In this document: positions 5,676 through 12,216 of the stretch, one piece after another
Numbering within the stretch: the stretch's first letter is position 1
Layout of the letters: each line of letters begins with the position of its first letter
Origin: Ktedonobacterales bacterium
GTDB taxonomy: Bacteria > Chloroflexota > Ktedonobacteria > Ktedonobacterales > JADMIN01
Assembly (NCBI GenBank): GCA_025450405.1
Contig: JANWHL010000005.1
Coordinates: forward strand, 1 to 12,216
Reading direction: 5' to 3'
DNA length: 12,216 bases
Position numbers and translations under genes: made by a program
The notes under the pieces: model-generated
What the model saw: the letters and a program-made list of their open reading frames with translations, nothing else
What the model was told of the DNA's origin: nothing
Databases searched by the model: none

Positions 5676-5705
5676 AGTGTAGCACACGATGGCGGCGCGG
5701 CACAA
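5676..5705 (-). promoter_or_regulatory. infC promoter with extended -10
   Basis: On the minus strand TTGTGC (5705-5700), an 18-base spacer, then TGC-TACACT (5684-5676). The TGn before the -10 makes it an extended -10 element that tolerates the poor -35. Transcription would start near 5669, giving a leader of about 95 bases before the AUC codon. Confidence 0.6.
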
Positions 5706-5849
5706 GGGAGCGAGTGGGCGGCGAAGCTCATGCGGGCGGCGACGGAGTAGGACTCCGACCAGGACTCTCGGGCGCGCTCCCCTGTTCACCTGGTCTGTCC
5801 CCGCCTGGCGTCACGATAGGAAGATGAAGTGGGATGGGTGGATCGCGCG

Positions 5850-5879
5850 TTGACGGCGCGCGCGCGGGTATGTTACTAT
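5850..5879 (+). promoter_or_regulatory. Promoter for the Arg/Pro-rich hypothetical gene
   Basis: TTGACG (5850-5855), an 18-base spacer ending in TGT, then TACTAT (5874-5879). The -35 matches 5/6, the -10 matches 4/6, and a TGn extension is present. The predicted start near 5886 leaves a leader of about 105 bases to ATG 5992. It is the best-matching plus-strand promoter in the window. Confidence 0.6.
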
Positions 5880-5991
5880 CGAAGCGCTGACAGCGCGGGG
5901 CGGCGCGGAAACGTGGTGGCGCGGGGTGGGGAGACGCGTGGCATCCGTTGTCACGAATGACGGTGTAGCCGATCGAGTTGGGGAGCGCTCG

Positions 5992-6621
5992 ATGGACGTG
6001 CGGCACCTGAGAGCCTGGCTTGACCGCGCGGCGACGGCATGCGCCGCCGCCTGGCGAGCGCTGATGCCCGGTCGCCGGCCAACGGTCCGCCAGCCCGTGG
6101 CGACCCGGATGGTCGAGGGGGGAGCCCCGCATCCACGCAGTGACCTTGCCAGCAGCCTGTGGATGGACGACGCGCGCCGCCTCCATGGTCGGGATCCCTT
6201 CGCCCACCTCGGGAACATCCCTCCAGGCATGAAGCCGCCAGCGAGCGCTGGACCCGCGCCACGCGAGGCGCGAACGCTCCGTCCCGCGCGGTCCCCACGC
6301 GACGAACAGCTGCGCGAGATCCTTCGCGATCCCCGATGGGCCTCCTTCGACGGCCTGCGCGGTTCCCCACCGCCGCGCCTGCCTGGCCGGGCCGATTCGC
6401 GGCCGGCTCATCGGCCGGGCGAGGGCGTGATCAGTCGCCCGCTCACGTCGCCCTCACCATCGGGCGATGCGCAGCCCGGGCCGCTCACGGAGCGCGAGCG
6501 GCGCCGACTGCACTTCTTGCGCGAGCTGGTGGAGCGCGGCGTCTTTAATGAGGGCTTCGCGCCCGAGCGGATGCCTGACCAATACCGGCCAAAGCCACCG
6601 CGAGCTGACGGCCGCGCCTAA
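5992..6621 (+). CDS. Unrecognised Arg/Pro-rich protein
   Basis: This encodes 209 residues that I cannot assign to a family. An N-terminal amphipathic helix (MDVRHLRAWLDRAATACAAA) is followed by a long Pro/Arg/Ser-rich, probably disordered region. In it, DEQLREILRDPRWASFDGLRG stands out as a short folded or binding segment. The C-terminus has a more protein-like helix, LTERERRRLHFLRELVERG (165-183), then VFNEGFAPERMPDQY. There is no signal peptide or membrane helix, and the protein is basic and likely cytoplasmic. ATG 5992 has GGGGAG 6 bases upstream. GTG 5938 has a similar site (ggggag, 6 bases) and would add 18 residues. A good promoter lies upstream and the stop is 11 bases from the convergent CLC stop. 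The competing minus-strand ORF at 5728-6411 would run across this promoter. Charge-patterned helices and the promoter support this strand, but the gene could be lineage-specific. Confidence 0.6.
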   Translation: MDVRHLRAWLDRAATACAAAWRALMPGRRPTVRQPVATRMVEGGAPHPRSDLASSLWMDDARRLHGRDPFAHLGNIPPGMKPPASAGPAPREARTLRPARSPRDEQLREILRDPRWASFDGLRGSPPPRLPGRADSRPAHRPGEGVISRPLTSPSPSGDAQPGPLTERERRRLHFLRELVERGVFNEGFAPERMPDQYRPKPPRADGRA

Positions 6622-6632
6622 CCCACCACGCA

Positions 6633-9272
6633 TTACTCGGGGGTCTCGTCGCCAACCACCGCGCGCGGTCCCGTGATCTCCTCGCCGATCGCCCGCGTAT
6701 AGGCCGCGAGCACATCGCCGCGCCGGAGCAACCCGAGCGGCCACTCGGAGTCAGGACCAACCACAGGGAGCTGGCGTAGGCCCAGCCGGCTCATCCGTCG
6801 CGCCGCGGTACGCAGCGTCTCGTCCGGCCGCGCGGTCACCACGCGGCGTACGGCGACGTCGCCCGCCGTCAGCGCCCGCCCACTCTCCGCCGCAGGCCGT
6901 TCGCGGAGATCGGCGCGGGTCACAATCCCTACCAACTCACCCGCCGCGTTGACTACCATCAGTGACGCGCCGCGCTCGTCGAGCCGCGCCACGATCTCCG
7001 ACACCGGCTCGGACTCAGCAATCAGGCGCGGAGTAAGCAGCATCGCTTGCGCAACCGGAATCCGGCTCAACGGATCACCCTCGGCCGTTTCGCTGGCCAG
7101 CGCTGCCGCCGCCAGCGGATTCGTCCCCGATCGCTGTGCGGCGGCAGCGCTCGCATCAGCGGGCGTTTGGCGGTCGTCGTCGTCGGCGTCGTGCTCCTCC
7201 AACAGTGCCTGGCCGTGCGCGCCAGCCGCTCCCGGGCGAGCCATACCCTCTACGTCATGCCCCTCGCCAGCCCCAGCCGCCCGCGCCGGAGCGAGCGCCT
7301 GCCGTGATCCTGAAAGCACGCTATTCCCGTGCCCTGCGGGGAGATTCGCTCCCGGTGCCGCGATGGGCTGCCGGAGCAGCCGTCCGATCGCCGTTCCGGT
7401 GACCACGCCCACGAGGCGATCGGGTTCCTGCCGGTCCACCACGGCGAGCTGGCGAAAGCCGCGGCGCGTCATGCGCAGCCAGGCACTGTAGAGCGATTCA
7501 TCGGGGTACGCGCGCACAACCGCTCGCGACATGATCTGGCGCGCCCGCGTGATCTCAGCGTCCTCGGCGGTGACACGGGCCAGGTCGCTCACTGTGACGA
7601 TGCCGACCAGCCGGCCGTCGCGGACGATAGGGACACTGGCCACGTGGTGTTCGCGCACCAGCCGCGCCAGCATCGCCGCGGGGGCGTCAGGCGTGGCGGT
7701 GGCCAGTCCTTCGCCCATCGCCTGGCGCACCGTGAGACTCTGGAGCAGGGGCAGCGCGTAGTCATCTTTGTGTGCGGGCGAATCGAGCCGCGTGGGCACC
7801 TGGCTCTCATAGATGCTGGTTTCGCCGGTGATCAGGTAAGCCACCATAGTGGCGAGCATGGCGGGGACGATCAGCGAATATTCGCCGGTCATCTCGGCGA
7901 CCATCAGGATGACGGCGAGCGGGGCCTTGGCGATGCCGCCAAAGAACGCGCCCATGCCGACCACCACGAACGCCCCGACCGGCGTGCCTCCCACCAGCCA
8001 GGGCGCGGCGGCGTGAAGTCCGCTCCAGAGCGCGCCGCCCAGAAACCCGCCGATCACCATGCCCGGTCCGAAGACGCCACCGCTCCCGCCAGATCCGATC
8101 GTGAGCGACGTCGTCAGGATCTTGATGAAGACCAAAGCGAGCATCAGCCAGGCCGAGAGCGCGACGAAGTTCCCGTCGATGCCGAACTGGACGTAGCCAT
8201 AGCCCATCCCCAGCGCCTGCGGCACCACCAGCCCGATCAGGCCCACCAGCAGCCCACCGATGGCCGGCTTGAGCGGTTTCGGGACGCGGATGCGCGCGAA
8301 GGCGTCGCGCAGGCCGTAGAGCGTCGTGGGGTAGAGCAGGCCCACGGCCCCGGCGGCGATGCCCAGCAAGAGGAATCCCAGCAGGCTGCGGGGGTCGGTG
8401 AACGAGAACTGACCGCCAGTACCGAAGACGGGCGTCCAACCGGCCCATGCGCCGTAGATGCTGAACCCGACCACCGAGGCGATGAACGCCGGAAAGAGCG
8501 CCTCGGCCTCAAAATCGCGCTTGTAGAGGATCTCCGCGGAGAGCAGCGCCCCACCAAACGGCGCCTTGAAGATCGACCCGATGCCGGCGCCCACACCGGC
8601 CGCCATGGCGATGCGGCGGTCGTGGTCATCCAAGTGCAGCAAGTCCCCGAGCCACGAGCCGAATCCGGCGGCGATCTGGGCGGTCGGCCCCTCGCGGCCA
8701 GCACTCCCGCCCGAACCGATGGTGATGGCGGAGGCGAGGAGCTTGACTGGCGGGATACGCGCGCGAATGCGGCCGGCCTTCTCGTGGAATGCGTCGATGG
8801 CGGCGTCGGTGCCGTGGCCCTCCGCCTCGGGCGCGAAGGCGTAGACGATTGCTCCCGTCAGCAGCCCGCCCAGCGTCGTGATGACCGGGAGCAGCCATGG
8901 CCTCGCGATCGGATGGAGGACGGTGAGCCCCTCTCCCGCCGGCCCTGGTGGGAAGTACCCGGCGCCGAGGCCCAGGAAGAGCTGGGTAGCCCAGCGAATG
9001 CACTGGAAGAAGACGATCGCGCCAATCCCAGCCACCACGCCGATCAAGGCGCCGATCAGCAGCCACTTCTGGAAATAGGCGCGCCCTGCCCGATTCCAAT
9101 TGGCGAGTGGTCCACCATCGGCGGCTAATGGGTTGATCGGCCGCGCCGCGCCTATTCGTGCCAGGATCGCCGCGCGGCCCATAGCCCACCACGCGGCAAT
9201 ACGTCGCCCCACCGGCGTTGCCCGCGCCTGATCTTCACGTTCCCGACTCCGACCACCCGGCCACGACCGCAT
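6633..9272 (-). CDS. CLC-family chloride channel/transporter with four CBS motifs
   Basis: This encodes 879 residues from ATG 9272. The CLC membrane domain spans about 68-490. It has GHGT (152-155, the place of GSGIP), GREGP (192-196, gating Glu194), GVFGP (399-403) and SIYES (Tyr488, the place of the pore tyrosine). In FKAPFGGALLSAEIL (235-249) the position of the intracellular proton glutamate (E203 of ClC-ec1) appears to be Ile248. This is usual in channel-like or uncoupled members, but it rests on my eye alignment. CBS1 (about 514-569) and CBS2 (579-637) follow the membrane domain. After a 100-residue Ala/Asp/Glu-rich linker (EEHDADDDD) come CBS3 (738-794) and CBS4 (802-861). CBS pairs bind adenine nucleotides and could gate transport. 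A GGAGAGAG lies upstream of ATG 9272. GTG 9365 would add 31 basic residues without a clear ribosome binding site and cannot be excluded. Confidence 0.93.
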   Translation of the reverse strand: MRSWPGGRSREREDQARATPVGRRIAAWWAMGRAAILARIGAARPINPLAADGGPLANWNRAGRAYFQKWLLIGALIGVVAGIGAIVFFQCIRWATQLFLGLGAGYFPPGPAGEGLTVLHPIARPWLLPVITTLGGLLTGAIVYAFAPEAEGHGTDAAIDAFHEKAGRIRARIPPVKLLASAITIGSGGSAGREGPTAQIAAGFGSWLGDLLHLDDHDRRIAMAAGVGAGIGSIFKAPFGGALLSAEILYKRDFEAEALFPAFIASVVGFSIYGAWAGWTPVFGTGGQFSFTDPRSLLGFLLLGIAAGAVGLLYPTTLYGLRDAFARIRVPKPLKPAIGGLLVGLIGLVVPQALGMGYGYVQFGIDGNFVALSAWLMLALVFIKILTTSLTIGSGGSGGVFGPGMVIGGFLGGALWSGLHAAAPWLVGGTPVGAFVVVGMGAFFGGIAKAPLAVILMVAEMTGEYSLIVPAMLATMVAYLITGETSIYESQVPTRLDSPAHKDDYALPLLQSLTVRQAMGEGLATATPDAPAAMLARLVREHHVASVPIVRDGRLVGIVTVSDLARVTAEDAEITRARQIMSRAVVRAYPDESLYSAWLRMTRRGFRQLAVVDRQEPDRLVGVVTGTAIGRLLRQPIAAPGANLPAGHGNSVLSGSRQALAPARAAGAGEGHDVEGMARPGAAGAHGQALLEEHDADDDDRQTPADASAAAAQRSGTNPLAAAALASETAEGDPLSRIPVAQAMLLTPRLIAESEPVSEIVARLDERGASLMVVNAAGELVGIVTRADLRERPAAESGRALTAGDVAVRRVVTARPDETLRTAARRMSRLGLRQLPVVGPDSEWPLGLLRRGDVLAAYTRAIGEEITGPRAVVGDETPE

Positions 9273-9380
9273 CGCGTGTACTCTCTCCAATCGCGCTCGC
9301 TGGGCGCGGGAAGCGCGGATTTTCTGCCGCGCCGCGGACGTGCCCCCGCCGCGCGGGTCGTTCACATCATGCCAGGAGAG

Positions 9381-9409
9381 AGTGTAGCATACCCTGCATT
9401 CCCGCGGGA
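9381..9409 (-). promoter_or_regulatory. CLC gene promoter: extended -10 with a palindrome at -35
   Basis: On the minus strand TGC-TACACT (9389-9381) is the same extended -10 as at infC. No -35 consensus exists. Instead the perfect 10-bp palindrome tcccgcggga (9400-9409) covers that position and could be an operator. The predicted start is near 9374, about 100 bases upstream of ATG 9272, or nearly leaderless for GTG 9365. Confidence 0.5.
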
Positions 9410-9444
9410 GTGGCGATCAGGCGGGCGCGGGCGGCTGGCGCTGA

Positions 9445-10884
9445 TCAATCGCGGCGGCGGACACGGACTGGCATTCCGTAGACCAGATTCGCGACCGGGC
9501 TGAAATAGGCATGGATGGTCGGCCGGTCGGGGATCGGCTCCAGTGCGTACGCCCGGAGGACATGTGCCGCCAGCGCCTTGATCTCAACCTGCGCGAAGTT
9601 GATGCCGATGCAGATGCGCGGACCAGCGCCGAACGGCACAAGCGCGTAGGGATGGTGCTTGTCTTCCTCGCGGGGTGGCGCGAAGCGGTCGGGGTCGAAG
9701 GCGTCGGGGTCGGCGAACAGATGCGGCAATCGGTGGCACGCCGCCAGCGACACCAGCACCCGTGTTCCCGCCGGCACGCGGTAGCCGCCGAACTGGAATT
9801 CGCGGACCACGCCACGCGGCACGTTGCCTACCGGCGACCGCAGCCGACCAGCCTCGTCCGCCGCAAAGCCGAGCAGGCGCATTCGCTTCACCGCGTCCAG
9901 GGTGATGACACCGTCGGTGGCGGCGAGCACGTCCTCGAGCTCGGCGTGGACGCGCGCCAGATAGGCCGGATGTGTCGCGAGGAGTTGGAGCAGCCACGCC
10001 GCCATCGTCGTGCTGGTCTCGTGACCCGCCACCAGCAGGATGTGAAGTTGCCCGAGCAACTGATCGTCGGTGAAGAGTTGGCCATCCTCGTCGCGCGCCT
10101 GAGCCAGTATGCCCAGGATGTCGTCGGTGGGCGCGCGGCGCCGCTCCGCGATCATGCGCAGGAGCATGGTGTTCAGCTGGTCACGGACGCCAAACATGCG
10201 CGCGACGAAGTCCGCTTCAGATTGAGCGGGGTCGTAGTTGGCGTGGACCAATGTGTAGAAGAGTTGCCGTAGCTGGTCGACTTCCGCGCCGGTGCGGAAG
10301 CCCGCCAGCGCCTCCGCCGCGACATCAAAGGTGATCTTGCGCGTCTCCTCATAGAGGTCCACCTCGGCGCGGTCGGCCCAATCGCGCGTGCGCTCCGCGA
10401 TGACGCGATTCATGATCGGGAGGTAGCGGCCCATATACGCGATGGCGAAGGCTGGATTCATCATCTTGCGCTGGCGGGCGTGCTCGGGATCGTCGGTATT
10501 GAGCAGGCCACGCGCGAAGACATCGCCAATGACCGGCGTCCAGCCGAGGTCGTGGCTGAAATGGGCGCGATGGGTGTGCATGACGAAGCGATTGGCGTCA
10601 GGTCCAACCATGTAGACCATCCAGGGGCCGAACGCGGCGGCCATCTCGCCGCCGAGCCGGCGGCGGAAGATCGGCCCGTGCTCCGCGTACTGTCGCGCCA
10701 GGATGGTTGGCATTTCCACCGCGTAGACCGTGTAGTCTTCGGGGAACGTCATCTCGGGCATCTCGTCGAACGCCCGCGTGGTGTCCTCGCCGTTCTGGTC
10801 TACCCGAACGACCGCGTCCGAGGGCATTTGCCGTTCGGGTGCGGATTCCTCTGACGCATCCTCTGACGCATGCGCTTCGTCCAT
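9445..10884 (-). CDS. Cytochrome P450
   Basis: This encodes a 479-residue soluble P450 with no N-terminal membrane anchor. Hallmarks are the I-helix AGHETST (286-292), the ExxR of helix K at Glu344-Arg347 (EAGR), FDPDRF (396-401), and the heme-thiolate loop FGAGPRICIG (418-427) with Cys425 as axial ligand. It is expected to be a monooxygenase needing two electrons from a ferredoxin or flavodoxin and its reductase. Neither is encoded nearby and there is no fused reductase, so it must use partners from elsewhere. The general look (AGHETS, ADPDAFDPDRF, RICIGINFA) is of bacterial class-I or CYP120/CYP102-like P450s, but the substrate is not readable. ATG 10884 has AAGGAG 5 bases upstream. The longer frame to 10977 has no such site. 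The first 45 residues are acidic and probably disordered, and include a tandem ASED repeat. Confidence 0.95.
   Translation of the reverse strand: MDEAHASEDASEESAPERQMPSDAVVRVDQNGEDTTRAFDEMPEMTFPEDYTVYAVEMPTILARQYAEHGPIFRRRLGGEMAAAFGPWMVYMVGPDANRFVMHTHRAHFSHDLGWTPVIGDVFARGLLNTDDPEHARQRKMMNPAFAIAYMGRYLPIMNRVIAERTRDWADRAEVDLYEETRKITFDVAAEALAGFRTGAEVDQLRQLFYTLVHANYDPAQSEADFVARMFGVRDQLNTMLLRMIAERRRAPTDDILGILAQARDEDGQLFTDDQLLGQLHILLVAGHETSTTMAAWLLQLLATHPAYLARVHAELEDVLAATDGVITLDAVKRMRLLGFAADEAGRLRSPVGNVPRGVVREFQFGGYRVPAGTRVLVSLAACHRLPHLFADPDAFDPDRFAPPREEDKHHPYALVPFGAGPRICIGINFAQVEIKALAAHVLRAYALEPIPDRPTIHAYFSPVANLVYGMPVRVRRRD
10848..10871 (-). repeat. 12-bp tandem duplication inside the P450 N-terminus
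   Basis: cctctgacgcat occurs exactly at 10848-10859 and 10860-10871. The duplication is in frame and adds one four-residue unit (ASED/ASEE) to the acidic N-terminal tail, so it looks like a tolerated slippage event. Confidence 0.7.
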
Positions 10885-11066
10885 TGGGTCTCCTTTGGGC
10901 CGCTCGATCGCGGTGTCCGTCCCCCCGGTGTGCCCGCACGCAGCCAGCGGGCCAACGCGCAAGGCGCCATGGTCCATACCGTGGCACCCGATGGCATGTA
11001 CGGCGTGCTATTGGCCGCGGTTACCCGTGAGATACCGCGCGAGCCCAAGTGGCCGGCGGGCAGGCG

Positions 11067-11897
11067 TCAGAGCAGCCACGCGCTGCGGGCGGGCGCCTCG
11101 CGCGCGGGGAGAGCGGGCGCGGCCGTTGGGACGGTTAATGGCGGCCCGCCGGGGTCGGTCGCCACGTCCGCCGCCGGAGCCGCGGCGGACGCCACACCAC
11201 CGAGTGGCGTGCCGGGCACCGTGTCGGAGCCGCCCGCGCGCGGCGCGAAGCGCGAGCCCAGGATGCCGCCGGCAGGCCCATGGGCCCGACGGGCACGCCA
11301 GCGGCGCCAGCCAGTGCGGATCAGCAGCGCCAGCAGCACCAACAGCCCGACGAGCAGCGCCAATGCCACGAAGGGCGCCAGCGCCGCGAGCACCGCGAGC
11401 ACCACCACCACGACATCCTCGCCAAGGCTGACCAGCGGATTCCCGATACCCGCGGTCGTGGCGGTGACGGCGGGCCGGCTCGCGGCCTTCGCGACGTGGA
11501 CCGCCAGCGCGAGGCCGGCGCCCAGGGCGGCCGCGACCCACGGATTCAGGAGGCTGAGTGAGTTGGCCGTGCCGGCCAGCAGGACGGCGCCAGAGGCGGG
11601 GCGGATGACCGTATGGATGGCATCGCTGAGATGATCAACGAGGGGAATCTTGTCTATGACGGTCTCAGTCACCGCCAGCACCACCAGGAGCGCGATGAAC
11701 CAGGCGCTCCCCACCCAGTGGAAGGGGCCGGCCAGGGGAATGACCGTCCGGCCAGGCGCGATGGGGATATGGCTGGCGACGGCGACCACCAGCAGGGGAA
11801 AATAGGCGCGCAGACCAGCGAGCGCGCCGAGGCCAAGCGCGGCGGCGAACACGCTAATCGCCTGGAGACTGAACGCGTCGTTCAATGAGATGGGCAT
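11067..11897 (-). CDS. DUF4126 membrane protein with an Ala/Pro-rich C-terminal tail
   Basis: This encodes 276 residues. About 10-200 matches the DUF4126 pattern: ALGLGALAGLRAYFPLLVVAVAS (20-42), ETVIDKIPLVDHLSDAIHTVIRPASG (78-103), then HVAKAASRPAVTATTAGIGNPLVSLGED (134-161) and long hydrophobic helices (162-193). Roughly five or six membrane segments are expected, ending in a basic RTGWRRWRARR stop-transfer sequence. Residues 205-276 form a Gly/Ala/Pro-rich, presumably cytoplasmic tail that most family members (about 190-200 residues) lack. No biochemical function is established for the family. ATG 11897 has GGAGG about 10 bases upstream, whereas the frame up to 11954 has no good site and adds a non-hydrophobic stretch. 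It has its own promoter and is separated from the P450 gene by 182 bases. Confidence 0.85.
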   Translation of the reverse strand: MPISLNDAFSLQAISVFAAALGLGALAGLRAYFPLLVVAVASHIPIAPGRTVIPLAGPFHWVGSAWFIALLVVLAVTETVIDKIPLVDHLSDAIHTVIRPASGAVLLAGTANSLSLLNPWVAAALGAGLALAVHVAKAASRPAVTATTAGIGNPLVSLGEDVVVVVLAVLAALAPFVALALLVGLLVLLALLIRTGWRRWRARRAHGPAGGILGSRFAPRAGGSDTVPGTPLGGVASAAAPAADVATDPGGPPLTVPTAAPALPAREAPARSAWLL

Positions 11898-12003
11898 GGG
11901 TCCCACACCTCCGCGTTGGCACACCGGCTCCCCACGACCGCACGCCCGGCGCACGGCGGGACCAAGATTGGGTCGGGCACGCGAGCTCTGCCGTGTGGAG
12001 AGC

Positions 12004-12012
12004 AGTGTACCA
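12004..12012 (-). promoter_or_regulatory. Extended -10 promoter of the DUF4126 gene
   Basis: TGG-TACACT on the minus strand (12012-12004) is the third copy of the TGnTACACT element seen at infC and the CLC gene. No -35 match is visible. The predicted start near 11997 gives a leader of about 100 bases. Confidence 0.45.
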
Positions 12013-12038
12013 CACGCCGTTCGGTCGCGCGCCGGACC

Positions 12039-12216
12039 CTACAGTGGCGCCAGCGCCGCCGCGATCGTCAGCCGGTGGAGGTCTACCAGCGCGCTCTGTG
12101 GCAGCGCCTGGCCGGAGTAGCCGCCGGCCAGGACGAAGGCGACGGGAATGCCGCGCCGCCGGCACCAGTCGAACACCAGCCGCTCGCGTTCGGCCAGGAT
12201 GGCCGCCGTGATGCCC
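12039..12216 (-). CDS. Histone deacetylase / acetoin-utilisation (AcuC)-family protein, C-terminal end only
   Basis: The minus strand is open from the window edge to a TAG at 12041-12039, giving the last 58 residues. The segment ERLVFDWCRRRGIPVAFVLAGGY, followed by ALVDLHRLTIAAA, matches the end of bacterial class II-type deacetylase-like proteins. There, 'RGIPVAxxLxGGY' carries the glycine-rich loop and tyrosine at the active site and 'VxxHxxT' forms the final helix. Such enzymes are zinc-dependent amidohydrolases acting on acetyl-lysine, acetylpolyamines or related amides. Metal ligands would lie outside the window. Third-position GC is high and the frame runs without interruption, so the coding call is firm while the family call is moderate. 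The DUF4126 promoter lies just downstream, so the two are probably separate units. Confidence 0.6.
   Translation of the reverse strand, partial: GITAAILAERERLVFDWCRRRGIPVAFVLAGGYSGQALPQSALVDLHRLTIAAALAPL

Larger units (their letters stand above)
5574..5991. other. Divergent intergenic region between infC and the Arg/Pro-rich hypothetical gene
   Basis: This 418-bp stretch holds the infC leader (about 95 bases) and its promoter (5676-5705), and the plus-strand promoter (5850-5879) with its leader. Between them is a small perfect hairpin, cggagt-agg-actccg (5743-5757). A long alternating run, ggcgcgcgcgcggg, fills the spacer of the plus promoter. I see no credible gene. The ORF extending infC upstream to 5789 lacks family similarity. 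Confidence 0.6.

Noticed and set aside
5728..6411. A 227-residue open frame on the minus strand opposite the Arg/Pro-rich gene
   Set aside because: It has no motif and crosses the plus-strand promoter. The plus frame has a promoter, a ribosome binding site and a helix-like C-terminus. It stays a weak alternative.
7329..9128. A 599-residue open frame on the plus strand
   Set aside because: It is the antisense shadow of the CLC gene. It is rich in His/Arg/Asp/Gln with no domain, as expected opposite a GC-rich gene with strong third-position bias.
9511..10272. A plus-strand frame opposite the P450
   Set aside because: The P450 heme, I-helix and ExxR motifs fix the coding strand as minus.
10870..11634. 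A plus-strand frame opposite the DUF4126 gene and P450 leader
   Set aside because: It is the shadow of a membrane protein with clear DUF4126 motifs; the Ala/Ser/Thr bias is a by-product of GC-rich antisense.
1..12216. tRNA genes, CRISPR arrays, IS elements and phage genes
   Set aside because: I searched by eye for a TPsiC-like GGTTCRA motif, regularly spaced repeats of 25-40 bases, transposase or integrase motifs and target-site duplications, and found none. The repeats present are short and local.

Overview
This high-GC (well above 60%) window is densely packed with bacterial chromosomal genes, mostly on the minus strand. Gene content and style suggest a Chloroflexota-type organism, possibly Thermomicrobia-like. 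The pointers are an IF3 with a long Ala/Pro/Thr tail, a J-domain protein with an N-terminal domain I associate with that phylum, CLC-CBS and DUF4126 membrane proteins, and GC-rich coding with strong third-position bias. This placement is inference only. I see no tRNA, rRNA, CRISPR array, transposase, integrase or phage gene.

Layout, left to right. A truncated PAP2-family phosphatase gene (minus) enters at the left edge, with an 11-bp direct repeat in its promoter region. Next come a J-domain protein (minus), a long GC hairpin that probably terminates the following gene, and a mandelate-racemase-type enolase-superfamily gene (minus). A 426-bp divergent intergenic region with phased direct repeats leads to a translationally coupled DUF47 (PhoU-like) and PiT phosphate transporter operon (plus). 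A strong terminator hairpin and a 17-bp tandem repeat separate PiT from the convergent infC (minus). infC appears to start at AUC, and rpmI and rplT do not follow it. A second divergent region (418 bp) carries the infC promoter and a good promoter for an unrecognised Arg/Pro-rich protein (plus). That gene converges on a CLC chloride channel/transporter gene with four CBS motifs (minus). Then come a soluble cytochrome P450 (minus), a DUF4126 membrane protein (minus), and the C-terminus of a histone-deacetylase-family protein (minus) at the right edge.

The genes look like a housekeeping and accessory mixture rather than one pathway. The only clear functional unit is DUF47-PiT (inorganic phosphate uptake). 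infC, the CLC gene and the DUF4126 gene each have a recognisable TGnTACACT extended -10 element just upstream, which argues that they are transcribed separately. The strongest points for follow-up are the AUC start of infC, the four-CBS CLC protein lacking the intracellular proton glutamate, and the phased repeat arrays upstream of the PAP2 and DUF47-PiT genes. I found no convincing evidence for a new multi-gene system.
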